Below, piece by piece: positions 1 through 7,514 of a stretch of 64,000 nt of DNA. Origin of the DNA: Lewinellaceae bacterium (GTDB lineage Bacteria > Bacteroidota > Bacteroidia > Chitinophagales > Saprospiraceae); NCBI GenBank assembly GCA_020636005.1, contig JACJYR010000002.1:1054001-1118000 (forward strand). Reading direction: 5' to 3'. Made by a program: the position numbers and the translations under genes. A model generated the notes under the pieces. The model worked only from the letters and a program-made list of their open reading frames with translations, was not told the DNA's origin and searched no databases. The stretch's first letter is position 1. The number at the start of each line of letters is the position of its first letter.

Positions 1-311
1 GTAGGTTTCGGGTGGGTCAGACCTGAGGGTTGAGCCATTTTTATGCAAAATTGGAATCGGATTCCAAAATTGCACAAAACTGGTTCTTCAATTTCCCAGA
101 CTTCCGCTTGTTTCAAAAACAGAATTCCAACAAAACCAAGCCTCGAAAGCCCTTTCAATGCCCTTCCCGCCCTCGTTTTAGACTTTTCTACCCCTCATTC
201 CGGATTTTTTTTCCAAACCCGCCAGATACCTTTGCCAAATACTTCGCAGCGAAATCATGCTTTTCACAAAATAAGATTTCAAAATGCGAAAATTGAAAAG
301 AAGGTAATTAC
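1..311. other. Window start, no gene recognised
   Basis: Two overlapping open frames run through this stretch, but both are rich in N, P, F, S and K, lack any recognisable motif, and look like chance reading of AT-rich intergenic DNA. The region presumably carries the upstream signals of the SusC-like fragment that starts at 312, but I could not identify a convincing promoter. Confidence 0.5.
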
Positions 312-706
312 ATGAGACAAGTCTATCTCAAATCAGTGGCCACCCTGGCCCTTTGGCTCACGACGCTGGGCGCCTGCCTCCTCGCACAATCAGGCATCGT
401 ATCCGGAAAAGTCGTGGACGGCACCGATAACCTGCCTTTGCCCGGTGCCAATGTTTTCCTGAAAAACAACGTTTCCATCGGCACCGTGACGGATATCGAC
501 GGCAGCTTCCTCATTTCGGGTGTCCCGGCTGGCGAGCGGGCGGCGATTTTTTGACCAATGGATGGCGGCAAGGCGCCACTGACCCGGTCACCGGGATTAC
601 CGAAATTTTAGGCAACTACCTCCGGCTGAAAGACCAACGGGAAATCCGCCGCCGCTACAACGGCAGCCTGGCGCTCGACTTGCACCTACGTTTACCAAAC
701 TTTTGA
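312..706 (+). pseudogene. Chimeric remnant: SusC/TonB-receptor N-terminus joined to another gene's tail
   Basis: The first 80 codons (312-554) encode a signal peptide ending near AQSG, then the start of a carboxypeptidase-regulatory-like (CarboxypepD_reg) domain (GIVSGKVVDGTDNLPLPGANVFLK), the classic N-terminus of SusC-type TonB-dependent receptors. Such receptors have about 1,000 residues; this frame stops after 80. From about 530 to 706 a different frame is open and reads like a genuine protein end (GDFLTNGWRQGATDP, then ITEILGNYLRLKDQRE), ending in TGA just inside the next gene. The simplest reading is a deletion that fused the start of a receptor gene to the last 55 or so codons of an unrelated gene, probably another member of the uronate locus. 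I do not recognise the second family. Confidence 0.6.
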
Positions 707-1653
707 AGTTTGGTAAACGGGCGTCCGGGGTTGCCATTTTAGCCCTCTTCCACTTCGGCTGCGGCCAACCGGGAACCTCCGAGAATACTGCAACGACGCC
801 CCCTCCGGCTTCCGCCCAGGCCGTTTTCAAAATGCAGACCGGACCGTTCGTTTTGGCGGAAAAAGCCGAGGTAAAAAGCGAATACATTGTCCAAACAAAA
901 TTGATTGTGCCGCAGGATTTGGCACCGCAAAACAAATGGGTGATGTTCGAAGGGCCGGTGCTGGAAAACGAGCTGATTGCCTACCGTTTCTACCTCGACA
1001 GCCGCCACCGCTCGGATATTTTTGGAAAAAAAACGAACGCACTGGTCATGGACACGGTCGGTTGGGAGTACCACGACATCATGGACTGGGGTTCGGATAT
1101 TTTGAAAGTCGGCGAATTGCTTGGCATCGGCAGCCCGGCTATCTGGTACCAGGATTCGCTATTTACCTTGAGTGATTGCGCTGAAAAAACAGTGGAAATT
1201 GTGGAGGCTGGCGGCCAGACGGCAAGTGTACGTTTCACCTTCAAAGACCTGAAAATTGGCGATGAAACCCGCACGATTGTCCAGCTTTGGAGCCTCCCCA
1301 CGGGGCGGCCACATTCCAAAGTGGAACTCACCGTTGCCGAAGGAAAACTCCCCGAAGGCGCTGCATTTGCCACCGGCATCGTCAAGCATTTGCCGGAGGC
1401 AGAAAGCGGGACGGAGGGCAGTAAATTCTACCTTTTCAGTTGGGGAAAGCAATCGTATCACGGACAAAACCTGGGCATGGGCGTCGTTGCAGATACGAAG
1501 TACCAGCCGGTCGTGCGGGACAATCCGCTGAGTTTTCTAGTGGTTTTTGAAAATAGTGCTGCGGGCGTGAATTACGAGTTTGCCGCCGCATGGGAAATGG
1601 ACGTGATGGGCGTGAAAACGGCGGCGGATTTTAAGGCGCTTTTGTTGAAATAG
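703..1653 (+). CDS. DUF4861-family lipoprotein of the uronate locus
   Basis: The 316-residue protein begins with a short signal sequence and a possible lipobox (LFHFGCGQ, Cys about 20), so it is probably an outer-membrane or periplasmic lipoprotein. The body matches my memory of the DUF4861 family: a segment around residues 95-145 (YRFYLDSRHRSDIFGKK, then WEYHDIMDWGSDILKVGE and LGIGSPA) followed by beta-rich sequence to the end. DUF4861 proteins commonly sit in pectin/alginate utilisation loci beside glycoside hydrolase families 88 and 105. Its biochemical role is not established; a carbohydrate-binding or lyase-like role is inference. The start overlaps the preceding remnant by 4 bases, so the true start could differ. 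It is followed by a strong palindrome and then uxaC. Confidence 0.7.
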   Translation: MKFGKRASGVAILALFHFGCGQPGTSENTATTPPPASAQAVFKMQTGPFVLAEKAEVKSEYIVQTKLIVPQDLAPQNKWVMFEGPVLENELIAYRFYLDSRHRSDIFGKKTNALVMDTVGWEYHDIMDWGSDILKVGELLGIGSPAIWYQDSLFTLSDCAEKTVEIVEAGGQTASVRFTFKDLKIGDETRTIVQLWSLPTGRPHSKVELTVAEGKLPEGAAFATGIVKHLPEAESGTEGSKFYLFSWGKQSYHGQNLGMGVVADTKYQPVVRDNPLSFLVVFENSAAGVNYEFAAAWEMDVMGVKTAADFKALLLK

Positions 1654-1656
1654 AAA

Positions 1657-1727
1657 GAGTGCGGAGAGGTAGGGTCGGCTTCAGCCGGCGCTCAGGTCCC
1701 GCCGGCTAAAGCCGACGCTACGCACTC
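1657..1727. repeat. Long palindrome (REP-like or terminator)
   Basis: Directly after the DUF4861 stop codon there is a near-perfect inverted repeat: outer arms GAGTGCG/CGCACTC and inner arms GTCGGCTTCAGCCGGC/GCCGGCTAAAGCCGAC around a loop of about 11 bases. The GTCGGCTTTAGCCGGC core is itself palindromic. No U-run follows, so a REP-type element or an mRNA-stabilising hairpin is more likely than an intrinsic terminator. Confidence 0.7.
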
Positions 1728-1792
1728 AAATAGAAAAAGATAGGGATGGACTTGTCGGGTTTTCTAAATTTGGCATAAAAGAATAAAAATCA

Positions 1793-3223
1793 ATGACCGA
1801 AAACGGCAACGATACGAAAAACAGGACCGCCACTTTTTTAGGTGAAAACTTCCTGCTCGAAAGCGATTTCGCAGCGGAGCTTTACCATGAATACGCCAAA
1901 AACCTGCCCATCATTGACTACCACAACCACCTGCCGCCCGAGCAGATTGCTAACGACCATCGGTTTGAAAATATCACCCAAATCTGGCTGCAAGGCGACC
2001 ACTACAAGTGGCGGGCGATGCGGGCGAATGGCGTGGACGAACATTTCATCACGGGCAAGGCCAGCGACTGGGAAAAATTTGAAAAATGGGCGGAAACAGT
2101 GCCCGCCACACTGCGCAACCCCCTGTTTCACTGGACGCACCTGGAATTGCAGCGCTACTTCGGCATTGATGTTTTACTGAAAAAAGAAAACGCACGGGAG
2201 GTCTTCGACGAGTGCAACCGGCTGCTCGGTACGCCGACATTTTCTGTTCGGAATTTGCTCCGCAAAATGAACGTAGAAGTCGTCTGCACCACCGACGACC
2301 CGACGGATGATTTGCGGTTTCACCAGCAAATCAGGCAGGATGGTTTTGAAATAAAAACGCTTCCTGCTTTCCGGCCCGACAAGGCGATTTTGATTGAAAG
2401 TGAGGGGTTTACGAGCTATGTCGAAAAGTTAGGCGCTGTATCAGATACACCCATTTCCACTTTCCAAAAGCTGCTGGTCGCCCTGCAAAAACGATTGGAC
2501 TTTTTCCATGAAAACGGTTGCCGCCTCTCCGACCACGGGTTGGAGCAGGCTTACGCCGAAGAATTCACCGAAGCAGAAGTGGCTGCCATTTTTCAAAAAA
2601 GAATGAACGGCCAGCCGGCAACACGGCAGGAAGCACTGCAATTCATGTCGGCCCTATTGGTGCACCTCGGGCACATGTACCATGAAAAAGGCTGGGTGCA
2701 GCAGTTCCACCTTGGTGCGCTGCGCAACCAAAACAGCCGCCTGCTCCGCCAGCTCGGCCCCGATACCGGCTTCGACAGCATCGGCGATTTCAGCCAGGCC
2801 AGGGCGCTTGGCCGTCTGCTCGACCGGTTGGACAGCAGCAACCAACTGGCCAAAACCATCCTCTACAACCTCAACCCCCGGGACAACGAAGTCTTCGCCA
2901 CCATGGCCGGAAATTTCAACGACGGCACCGTGCCGGGCAAGATGCAGTACGGTTCGGCATGGTGGTTCCTCGACCAGTTGGACGGCATGGAAAAGCAAAT
3001 CAACACGCTCTCGAACATGGGCCTGCCGAGCCGCTTCATCGGTATGCTGACGGACAGCCGCTCGTTCCTCAGCTTCCCCCGGCACGAGTATTTCCGGCGC
3101 TTGCTGTGCAATATTTTTGGACGGGACGTGGAGCGGGGGCAGTTGCCAGCGGATTCAGATTTGCTGGGGAAGGTGGTGCAGGATGTTTGCTACCGGAATG
3201 CGAAAGGGTATTTCGGGTTTTGA
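1793..3223 (+). CDS. uxaC: Glucuronate isomerase (uronate isomerase)
   Basis: UxaC interconverts D-glucuronate and D-fructuronate, or D-galacturonate and D-tagaturonate, the entry step of cytosolic uronate catabolism. The 476 residues match the usual family length of about 470. The N-terminal metal-binding His-x-His lies in PIIDYHNHLPPEQIA (about residue 42), and VVCTTDDPTDDLRFH (about 165) is the family signature after the first barrel strands. Also typical are the LGALRNQNSR segment and the C-terminal MLTDSRSFLSFPRHEYFRR. The gene lies between DUF4861 and kdgK on the same strand, consistent with a uronate operon. Reductase and dehydratase genes for the next steps (uxaB/uxuA/uxuB) are not visible here and may lie upstream of the window. 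Confidence 0.95.
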   Translation: MTENGNDTKNRTATFLGENFLLESDFAAELYHEYAKNLPIIDYHNHLPPEQIANDHRFENITQIWLQGDHYKWRAMRANGVDEHFITGKASDWEKFEKWAETVPATLRNPLFHWTHLELQRYFGIDVLLKKENAREVFDECNRLLGTPTFSVRNLLRKMNVEVVCTTDDPTDDLRFHQQIRQDGFEIKTLPAFRPDKAILIESEGFTSYVEKLGAVSDTPISTFQKLLVALQKRLDFFHENGCRLSDHGLEQAYAEEFTEAEVAAIFQKRMNGQPATRQEALQFMSALLVHLGHMYHEKGWVQQFHLGALRNQNSRLLRQLGPDTGFDSIGDFSQARALGRLLDRLDSSNQLAKTILYNLNPRDNEVFATMAGNFNDGTVPGKMQYGSAWWFLDQLDGMEKQINTLSNMGLPSRFIGMLTDSRSFLSFPRHEYFRRLLCNIFGRDVERGQLPADSDLLGKVVQDVCYRNAKGYFGF

Positions 3224-3225
3224 AA

Positions 3226-3582
3226 TCAGATTGCTGCCAACATTGCCCGCTGCATTTTGACCATGCGAGGGTTGCGGGCAAGGTATTTTTTATTTTCACC
3301 AAGGTTTTTGGAAAGCAGGTCGTTGTAGTTTTTTGCCCGCAAGTCATAAATCACAGTTTCATCCAGCTTTCTGACCTGCTTCCCGGTGGTAGTTTTGAGT
3401 TGAAAAGCTAACCAATTTCCACTGGGTGTTAAACTTCTGCTGCTTGGCATAAACAGTGAACGGGTGACCAAAAGGTCGTCACCGCTATCAATCCGGGGTT
3501 TTAAAACATTGTACCCCGCCCTTGCTGCCAGCGCTGAAAATAAATGCAGGGAGAGTTCTTCTTTGATTTGAGCTTCCGTCAT
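3226..3582 (-). CDS. DUF4365-like small protein, probably truncated
   Basis: About 118 residues are encoded from an ATG at 3582 (MTEAQIKEELSLHLFSALAA); an in-frame upstream ATG at 3639 is less likely. The sequence up to about residue 95 (the GNWLAFQLKTTTG and VIYDLRAKNYNDLL segments) resembles the N-terminal half of DUF4365 proteins, which are related to PD-(D/E)XK nucleases and often occur in defence islands. After that, the expected hydrophobic strand and C-terminal half are missing and the frame ends in a basic tail. It is therefore probably a truncated or decaying copy. It lies antisense between uxaC and kdgK, three bases past the uxaC stop, and interrupts the uronate operon. Confidence 0.5.
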   Translation of the reverse strand: MTEAQIKEELSLHLFSALAARAGYNVLKPRIDSGDDLLVTRSLFMPSSRSLTPSGNWLAFQLKTTTGKQVRKLDETVIYDLRAKNYNDLLSKNLGENKKYLARNPRMVKMQRAMLAAI

Positions 3583-3662
3583 AGTTGTCCGGTACAAATT
3601 AGGCTGTGAAGCTACTGTTTTTAAAACAAAAAAAATCAATTGTAAAACAAATTATTTCAACG

Positions 3663-4700
3663 ATGAAAAAAATAATCACCTTCGGAGAAATCATGCTCCG
3701 CCTCACCCCGCCGGGGTTCCAGCGATTCAGCCAGGCCAGCCAATTCGACGTCGTGTATGGTGGCGGCGAAAGCAACGTGGCCGTTTCACTGGCCAACTAC
3801 GGCCTGCCCGTCGAGTTTGTCACCCGCCTGCCGGACAACGACATCGGCGAGTGTGCGCTCATGGAAATGCGCAAACGCAACGTCGGCACCCGCTTCGTCG
3901 CACGGGGCGGCGAGCGGCTCGGCATTTATTTTCTGGAAATGGGCGCCGTTAGCCGTGGCAGCAAGGTCGTGTACGACCGGGCACATTCGGGCATGGCCAG
4001 CATACAGGCCGGGATGATTGACTGGGAGGAAGTGTTCAAGGACGCTCAATGGTTCCACTGGACGGGCATCACGCCCGCCATTTCGCAGGGCGCAGCGGAT
4101 GCTTGCCTCGAAGCCATTCAAGTGGCCAATCGCATGGGCGTCACCGTTTCCACCGACCTGAACTACCGCAAAAACCTCTGGAAATACGGCAAGAAACCCA
4201 GCGACATCATGCCCGCCCTCGTCGAGGGCTGCGACGTGATTCTGGGCAACGAAGAAGATGCCGAAAAACACTTCGGCCTGCACCCCGAAGGCGTGGACGT
4301 GACTCAGGGCCATTCCGTGGATGCACAGTCGTACCGCTCCGTTTTGCAGCAGTTGATGAAAATGTTCCCCCGTGCGAGGAAGGTCATCACCACCCTGCGG
4401 GGCAGCATCAGCGCCAGCCACAACACCTGGTCGGGTGTACTTTGGGACGGCAAAACGCTGTACGAGGCGCCCACCTACGACATCACCCACATCGTGGACC
4501 GTGTCGGCGGTGGCGACAGCTTTATGGCAGGTCTGATTTACGGTCTGGTAAAATGGCCGGAGGACGACCAGCAGGCGCTGAATTTTGCTGTGGCAGCTTC
4601 CTGCCTCAAGCACACAATTTACGGCGATGCGAATCTGGTGACCGTGAAGGAAGTGGACACGCTGATGGGCGGGGATGCAAGTGGGAGGGTAAGCCGTTGA
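3663..4700 (+). CDS. kdgK: 2-dehydro-3-deoxygluconokinase (PfkB family)
   Basis: This sugar kinase phosphorylates 2-keto-3-deoxygluconate (KDG) to KDPG with ATP. I chose the ATG at 3663 (MKKIITFGEIMLRLTPPG) because PfkB homologues begin exactly there; the upstream in-frame ATG at 3606 would add 19 residues of low-complexity sequence. The product has 345 residues. PfkB landmarks are GGGESNVAVSLANYG (about 33-47), DLNYRKNLWK (about 166) and the catalytic RVGGGDSFMAGL (about 280), where the usual GAGD reads GGGD, with the catalytic Asp kept. Its position between uxaC and kdgA fits the KDG branch of uronate catabolism. Confidence 0.92.
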   Translation: MKKIITFGEIMLRLTPPGFQRFSQASQFDVVYGGGESNVAVSLANYGLPVEFVTRLPDNDIGECALMEMRKRNVGTRFVARGGERLGIYFLEMGAVSRGSKVVYDRAHSGMASIQAGMIDWEEVFKDAQWFHWTGITPAISQGAADACLEAIQVANRMGVTVSTDLNYRKNLWKYGKKPSDIMPALVEGCDVILGNEEDAEKHFGLHPEGVDVTQGHSVDAQSYRSVLQQLMKMFPRARKVITTLRGSISASHNTWSGVLWDGKTLYEAPTYDITHIVDRVGGGDSFMAGLIYGLVKWPEDDQQALNFAVAASCLKHTIYGDANLVTVKEVDTLMGGDASGRVSR

Positions 4701-4717
4701 GAATTTTACCCGCTGCC

Positions 4718-4771
4718 TTGTCATTGTCGTAGGCAACCCCGAAAAATCGGGGTTGCCTTCGGCAATGACAA
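4718..4771. repeat. Two-arm stem-loop between kdgK and kdgA
   Basis: Nested inverted repeats: outer arms TTGTCATTG/CAATGACAA and inner arms GGCAACCCCGA/TCGGGGTTGCC around AAAA. No T-run follows, and kdgA begins 60 bases later on the same strand. It may be a partial terminator or RNA-processing hairpin separating kdgK from the downstream genes, or a REP-like element. Confidence 0.65.
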
Positions 4772-4830
4772 CCGGGGCTGTCACAAAGACCATTTAATAT
4801 TTAAACGAAAAAAGAAATGCTTTAAAAAAT

Positions 4831-5502
4831 ATGGCAAGATTCACAAGAATACAAGTCGCTCAAACCATGCACGAACAAGGCATGGTTCCACTTTTTTACC
4901 ACGCCAATGTGGAGTTGGGCAAACAGGCGCTCGCTGCCTGCTATCGGGGGGGCGCACGGCTTTTGGAATTTACCAATCGGGGCGATTTTGCCCACGAGGT
5001 TTTTGCGGAGCTGAACAAATATGCCCTCCGGGAACTGCCCGGCATGATGCTCGGCGCAGGCTCGGTGGCGGATGCGGGGACGGCAGCGCTGTTCATCCAA
5101 CTGGGCGCCACTTTCATCGTCAGCCCCTCGTTGCGGGAGGACGTGGCGCTCACCTGCAACCGCCGAAAAATACTCTACTCGCCGGGCTGTGGTTCGCTCA
5201 CGGAAATCGGTAGGGCGGAGGAATTGGGCTGTGAAATTGTGAAGCTCTTCCCCGGTGATTTGTACGGTCCGAATTTCATCAAGGCCATCCAGGGGCCGCA
5301 ACCGTGGACGAGCATCATGCCGACGGGCGGCGTTTCACCCACCAAAGAAAACCTGACGGGATGGTTCGGTGCGGGAGCGGTTTGCGTAGGCATGGGGTCG
5401 CAGTTGATTTCGTCGGATATTTTGAAAAACGGGGATTTTGACAAACTCGAAACCAGAGTGCGGGAGGCTTTGGCTTTGATAAAAAAAATACGGCAAGCAT
5501 GA
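4831..5502 (+). CDS. kdgA: KDPG/KHG aldolase
   Basis: The enzyme cleaves 2-keto-3-deoxy-6-phosphogluconate to pyruvate and glyceraldehyde-3-phosphate and completes the uronate pathway encoded here. The 223 residues fold as a class I aldolase barrel. Visible landmarks are the catalytic Glu in GARLLEFTNRG (about residue 46), the Schiff-base Lys in CEIVKLFPGDLYGP (about 137) and the phosphate-binding TGGVSPTKENLTGW (about 168). The symbol eda would be equally valid. Its stop codon overlaps the dctP start by 4 bases (ATGA), which implies translational coupling of aldolase and transporter. Confidence 0.93.
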   Translation: MARFTRIQVAQTMHEQGMVPLFYHANVELGKQALAACYRGGARLLEFTNRGDFAHEVFAELNKYALRELPGMMLGAGSVADAGTAALFIQLGATFIVSPSLREDVALTCNRRKILYSPGCGSLTEIGRAEELGCEIVKLFPGDLYGPNFIKAIQGPQPWTSIMPTGGVSPTKENLTGWFGAGAVCVGMGSQLISSDILKNGDFDKLETRVREALALIKKIRQA

Positions 5503-6503
5503 TTTTTTTTAAAACAAAACGAAAAACAGGCGTGCTGGCGGTCCTCTGGTCGCTTTGCTTTTTGTGCTGCGCAATGGGTTGCGCCGACCTCTCCGGCACC
5601 AAAACCCTCAAACTTGCCCACGGACTGAACACCGACCACCCCGTGCACAAGGGCATGGAGCGCATAGCGGAACTACTCGCCCAAAAGTCCGGGGGAGCGC
5701 TAACCATCGAAATTTACCCCAGCCAGCAGCTCGGTACCGAACGGGAATGCCTGGAACTACTGCAAATCGGCAGCTTGGGCATGACCAAAGTTTCCTCTTC
5801 TGTTTTGGAAAATTTCGCCCCGAAAATGAAGGTGCTGGGCCTGCCGTATCTCTTCCGTGACCGGGAGCATGCTTACCATTTTCAGGACAGCGAATTGGGC
5901 CGCCAACTGCTGCTCGAGAGCGAAAAATTCTGGCTCCGGGGGTTGACCTACTTCGACGCCGGGCAACGCTCGTTTTACACCAAAACCCGACCCGTGAACA
6001 CCCCGGACGACCTCAACGGCCTGAAAATCAGGGTGCAGGAAAGCCCGGTGGCGATGGGGCTGGTGCGCTCGCTTGGCGCTGCCCCGACGCCCATTTCCTG
6101 GGGTGAACTTTACACGGCCCTCCAGCAAGGCATCGTGGATGGGGCAGAGAATAATCCACCCAGTTTTTACACCAGCCGCCACTACGAAGTCTGCAAATTT
6201 TACACCCTCAACGAGCATACCTCCGTGCCCGACCTGCTGCTCATCGGTACCATCGCCTGGAAAAGACTGACGCCACAGGAGCAGCAATGGCTGCAAGAGG
6301 CCGCCGATGAGGCAACCGTTTACCAACGAAAACTCTGGCAGGCGGACGAGCAAAAAGCGCTCGAAGAAGTGCAAAAAGCAGGCGTCGAAATCATCCGGCC
6401 CGACAAGTCGCTATTCATCGAGCGGACGAAAGGACTGCTGGAGGAATACAAAAAAGACCCGGAAATGAAGGATTTGATTGAAAAAATACAAAGTATGCAA
6501 TGA
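5499..6503 (+). CDS. dctP: TRAP transporter solute-binding protein (DctP family)
   Basis: This is the extracytoplasmic receptor of a TRAP transporter. The 334 residues begin with a hydrophobic signal ending in a candidate lipobox (CCAMGC, Cys about 28), so it is probably a lipoprotein. DctP/TAXI family features are LAHGLNTDHPVHKGMERIAE (about 39-58), IEIYPSQQLGTERE (about 72), the ligand-carboxylate-binding Arg in LKIRVQESPVAMGLVRSLG (about 175) and YTALQQGIVDGAENNP (about 205). Genetic coupling to kdgA and the presence of dctQ and dctM downstream point to hexuronates or related sugar acids as substrates; that specificity is inferred from context. Confidence 0.9.
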   Translation: MIFFKTKRKTGVLAVLWSLCFLCCAMGCADLSGTKTLKLAHGLNTDHPVHKGMERIAELLAQKSGGALTIEIYPSQQLGTERECLELLQIGSLGMTKVSSSVLENFAPKMKVLGLPYLFRDREHAYHFQDSELGRQLLLESEKFWLRGLTYFDAGQRSFYTKTRPVNTPDDLNGLKIRVQESPVAMGLVRSLGAAPTPISWGELYTALQQGIVDGAENNPPSFYTSRHYEVCKFYTLNEHTSVPDLLLIGTIAWKRLTPQEQQWLQEAADEATVYQRKLWQADEQKALEEVQKAGVEIIRPDKSLFIERTKGLLEEYKKDPEMKDLIEKIQSMQ

Positions 6504-6574
6504 AGGAATGAGAAAATGAGGGAATGAGAGAATTGCACCCCCATTCAATCATTCCTTCATTCCTTCATTCAATC
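6503..6574. repeat. ATTC/GAAT-rich inverted repeat, copy 1
   Basis: The dctP-dctQ spacer consists of short units GGAATGAG/GAGGGAATGAGAGAATTG followed by the opposing units ATTCAATCATTCCTTCATTC. The two halves can pair into an imperfect stem. Closely related sequence fills the next two intergenic gaps of this operon. Confidence 0.6.
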
Positions 6575-6582
6575 ATCGTTTT

Positions 6583-7035
6583 ATGAAAAAAACAATTGAC
6601 AAATACCTCGCTTACCTCCTCGTCTTCCTCATGGCGATCATCACGCTCGACGTGCTGTGGGGCGTTTTCACCCGCTACGCCCTGGGCAGCCAGGCGGGCT
6701 GGACGGAGGAACTCGCCCGCTACCTGCTTATCTGGATTGGGATGCTAGGCGCCGCTTACGCTTCCGGCCAGAAAATGCACCTGGCCATCGACCTGCTGTC
6801 GCCAAAACTCAGCCCAAAGGCTCAGGCGAGGCTTTCAATTTTCATCAATATTCTGATTGCGGGTTTTGCACTGACTGCGATGGTCTTCGGCGGGCTGCGG
6901 CTGATGTATATCACGCACACGCTTGGGCAGACTTCAGCGGCGATGCGGGTGCCGATTGCGCTGGTGTATTCGGCGATTCCTGTGGCGGGGTTGCTTGTTG
7001 TTTTTTATAAAATCAATGAGAGAATGAGGGAATGA
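6583..7035 (+). CDS. dctQ: TRAP transporter small permease (DctQ)
   Basis: The 150-residue integral membrane protein has four predicted hydrophobic helices (about residues 8-28, 46-64, 85-106 and 121-143). The WTEELARYLLIWIGMLGAAYA segment (about 41-61) is the family signature. DctQ joins DctM to form the membrane unit of a tripartite, Na+-driven TRAP transporter in the inner membrane, working with the DctP receptor encoded just upstream. Confidence 0.9.
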   Translation: MKKTIDKYLAYLLVFLMAIITLDVLWGVFTRYALGSQAGWTEELARYLLIWIGMLGAAYASGQKMHLAIDLLSPKLSPKAQARLSIFINILIAGFALTAMVFGGLRLMYITHTLGQTSAAMRVPIALVYSAIPVAGLLVVFYKINERMRE

Positions 7036-7085
7036 GAGAATTGACGCCCCCCATTCCTTCATTCAATCATTCCTTCATTCAATCA
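7016..7085. repeat. ATTC/GAAT-rich inverted repeat, copy 2
   Basis: The end of dctQ and the gap before the four-helix-bundle gene repeat the same motifs as 6503-6574: GAGAATGAGGGAATGAGAGAATTG, a run of C, then CATTCCTTCATTCAATC twice. The final codons of dctQ (residues NERMRE) are encoded inside the repeat, so the repeat may have replaced the original 3' end. Confidence 0.6.
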
Positions 7086-7090
7086 TTATC

Positions 7091-7471
7091 ATGAGTAAAT
7101 ATTCAAAGCAGGAGAAAGAAGAGTTTATTGAAAAAATGAAAGCAAGGACGAAGAAGTTTGCCGTGGACGTGATACGGTTTTGCGATACCCTTCCGCCTAC
7201 CCAAGCTTGCAGAACTATTTCGTTTCAACTCATCAAATCAGCTACTTCGACTGGTGCGAATTACCGGGCATCTTGCCGGGGCAGGTCGCAAGCGGAATTT
7301 CATGCAAAAATCAGCGTCACGGTAGAAGAAGCTGACGAAAGCCAATATTGGCTGGAAGTCATCAAAGATGCGGGCATAAAATGTGACCAGACAGAGCTTC
7401 AGCGATTACTCACTGAAGCCGAAGAAATACTGAAAGTCGTCTCTACCGCCCGCTCAAACAGCGGCAAGTGA
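7091..7471 (+). CDS. Four-helix-bundle protein (23S rRNA intervening-sequence family)
   Basis: The 126 residues are mostly alpha-helical and match the family of small four-helix-bundle proteins first found encoded in intervening sequences of 23S rRNA genes, often annotated as four helix bundle protein or S23 ribosomal protein. Signature segments are FQLIKSATSTGANYRASCRG (about 47-66) and the following helix with FHAKISVTVEEADESQYWL (about 74). Function is unknown; RNA or nucleic-acid binding has been suggested for the family. The gene is free-standing here, wedged between dctQ and dctM and flanked on both sides by the ATTC repeats, so it looks like an insertion into the TRAP operon. Confidence 0.85.
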   Translation: MSKYSKQEKEEFIEKMKARTKKFAVDVIRFCDTLPPTQACRTISFQLIKSATSTGANYRASCRGRSQAEFHAKISVTVEEADESQYWLEVIKDAGIKCDQTELQRLLTEAEEILKVVSTARSNSGK

Positions 7472-7512
7472 CCCCCATTCTCTCATTCCTTCATTCCCTC
7501 ATTCAATCATTA
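7471..7512. repeat. ATTC-rich repeat, copy 3
   Basis: The gap before dctM reads CCCCCATTCTCTCATTCCTTCATTCCCTCATTCAATCATT, the same right-hand half motif as at 6540-6574 and 7050-7085. Only the ATTC half is present here; the complementary GAAT half is missing. Confidence 0.6.
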
Positions 7513-7514
7513 CC

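Noticed and set aside
30..315. Two overlapping short frames at the window start
   Set aside because: Low-complexity N/P/F/S-rich translations without start context or homology; probably intergenic.
3786..4793. 335-codon minus-strand frame over kdgK
   Set aside because: kdgK has all PfkB motifs; the antisense frame has none.
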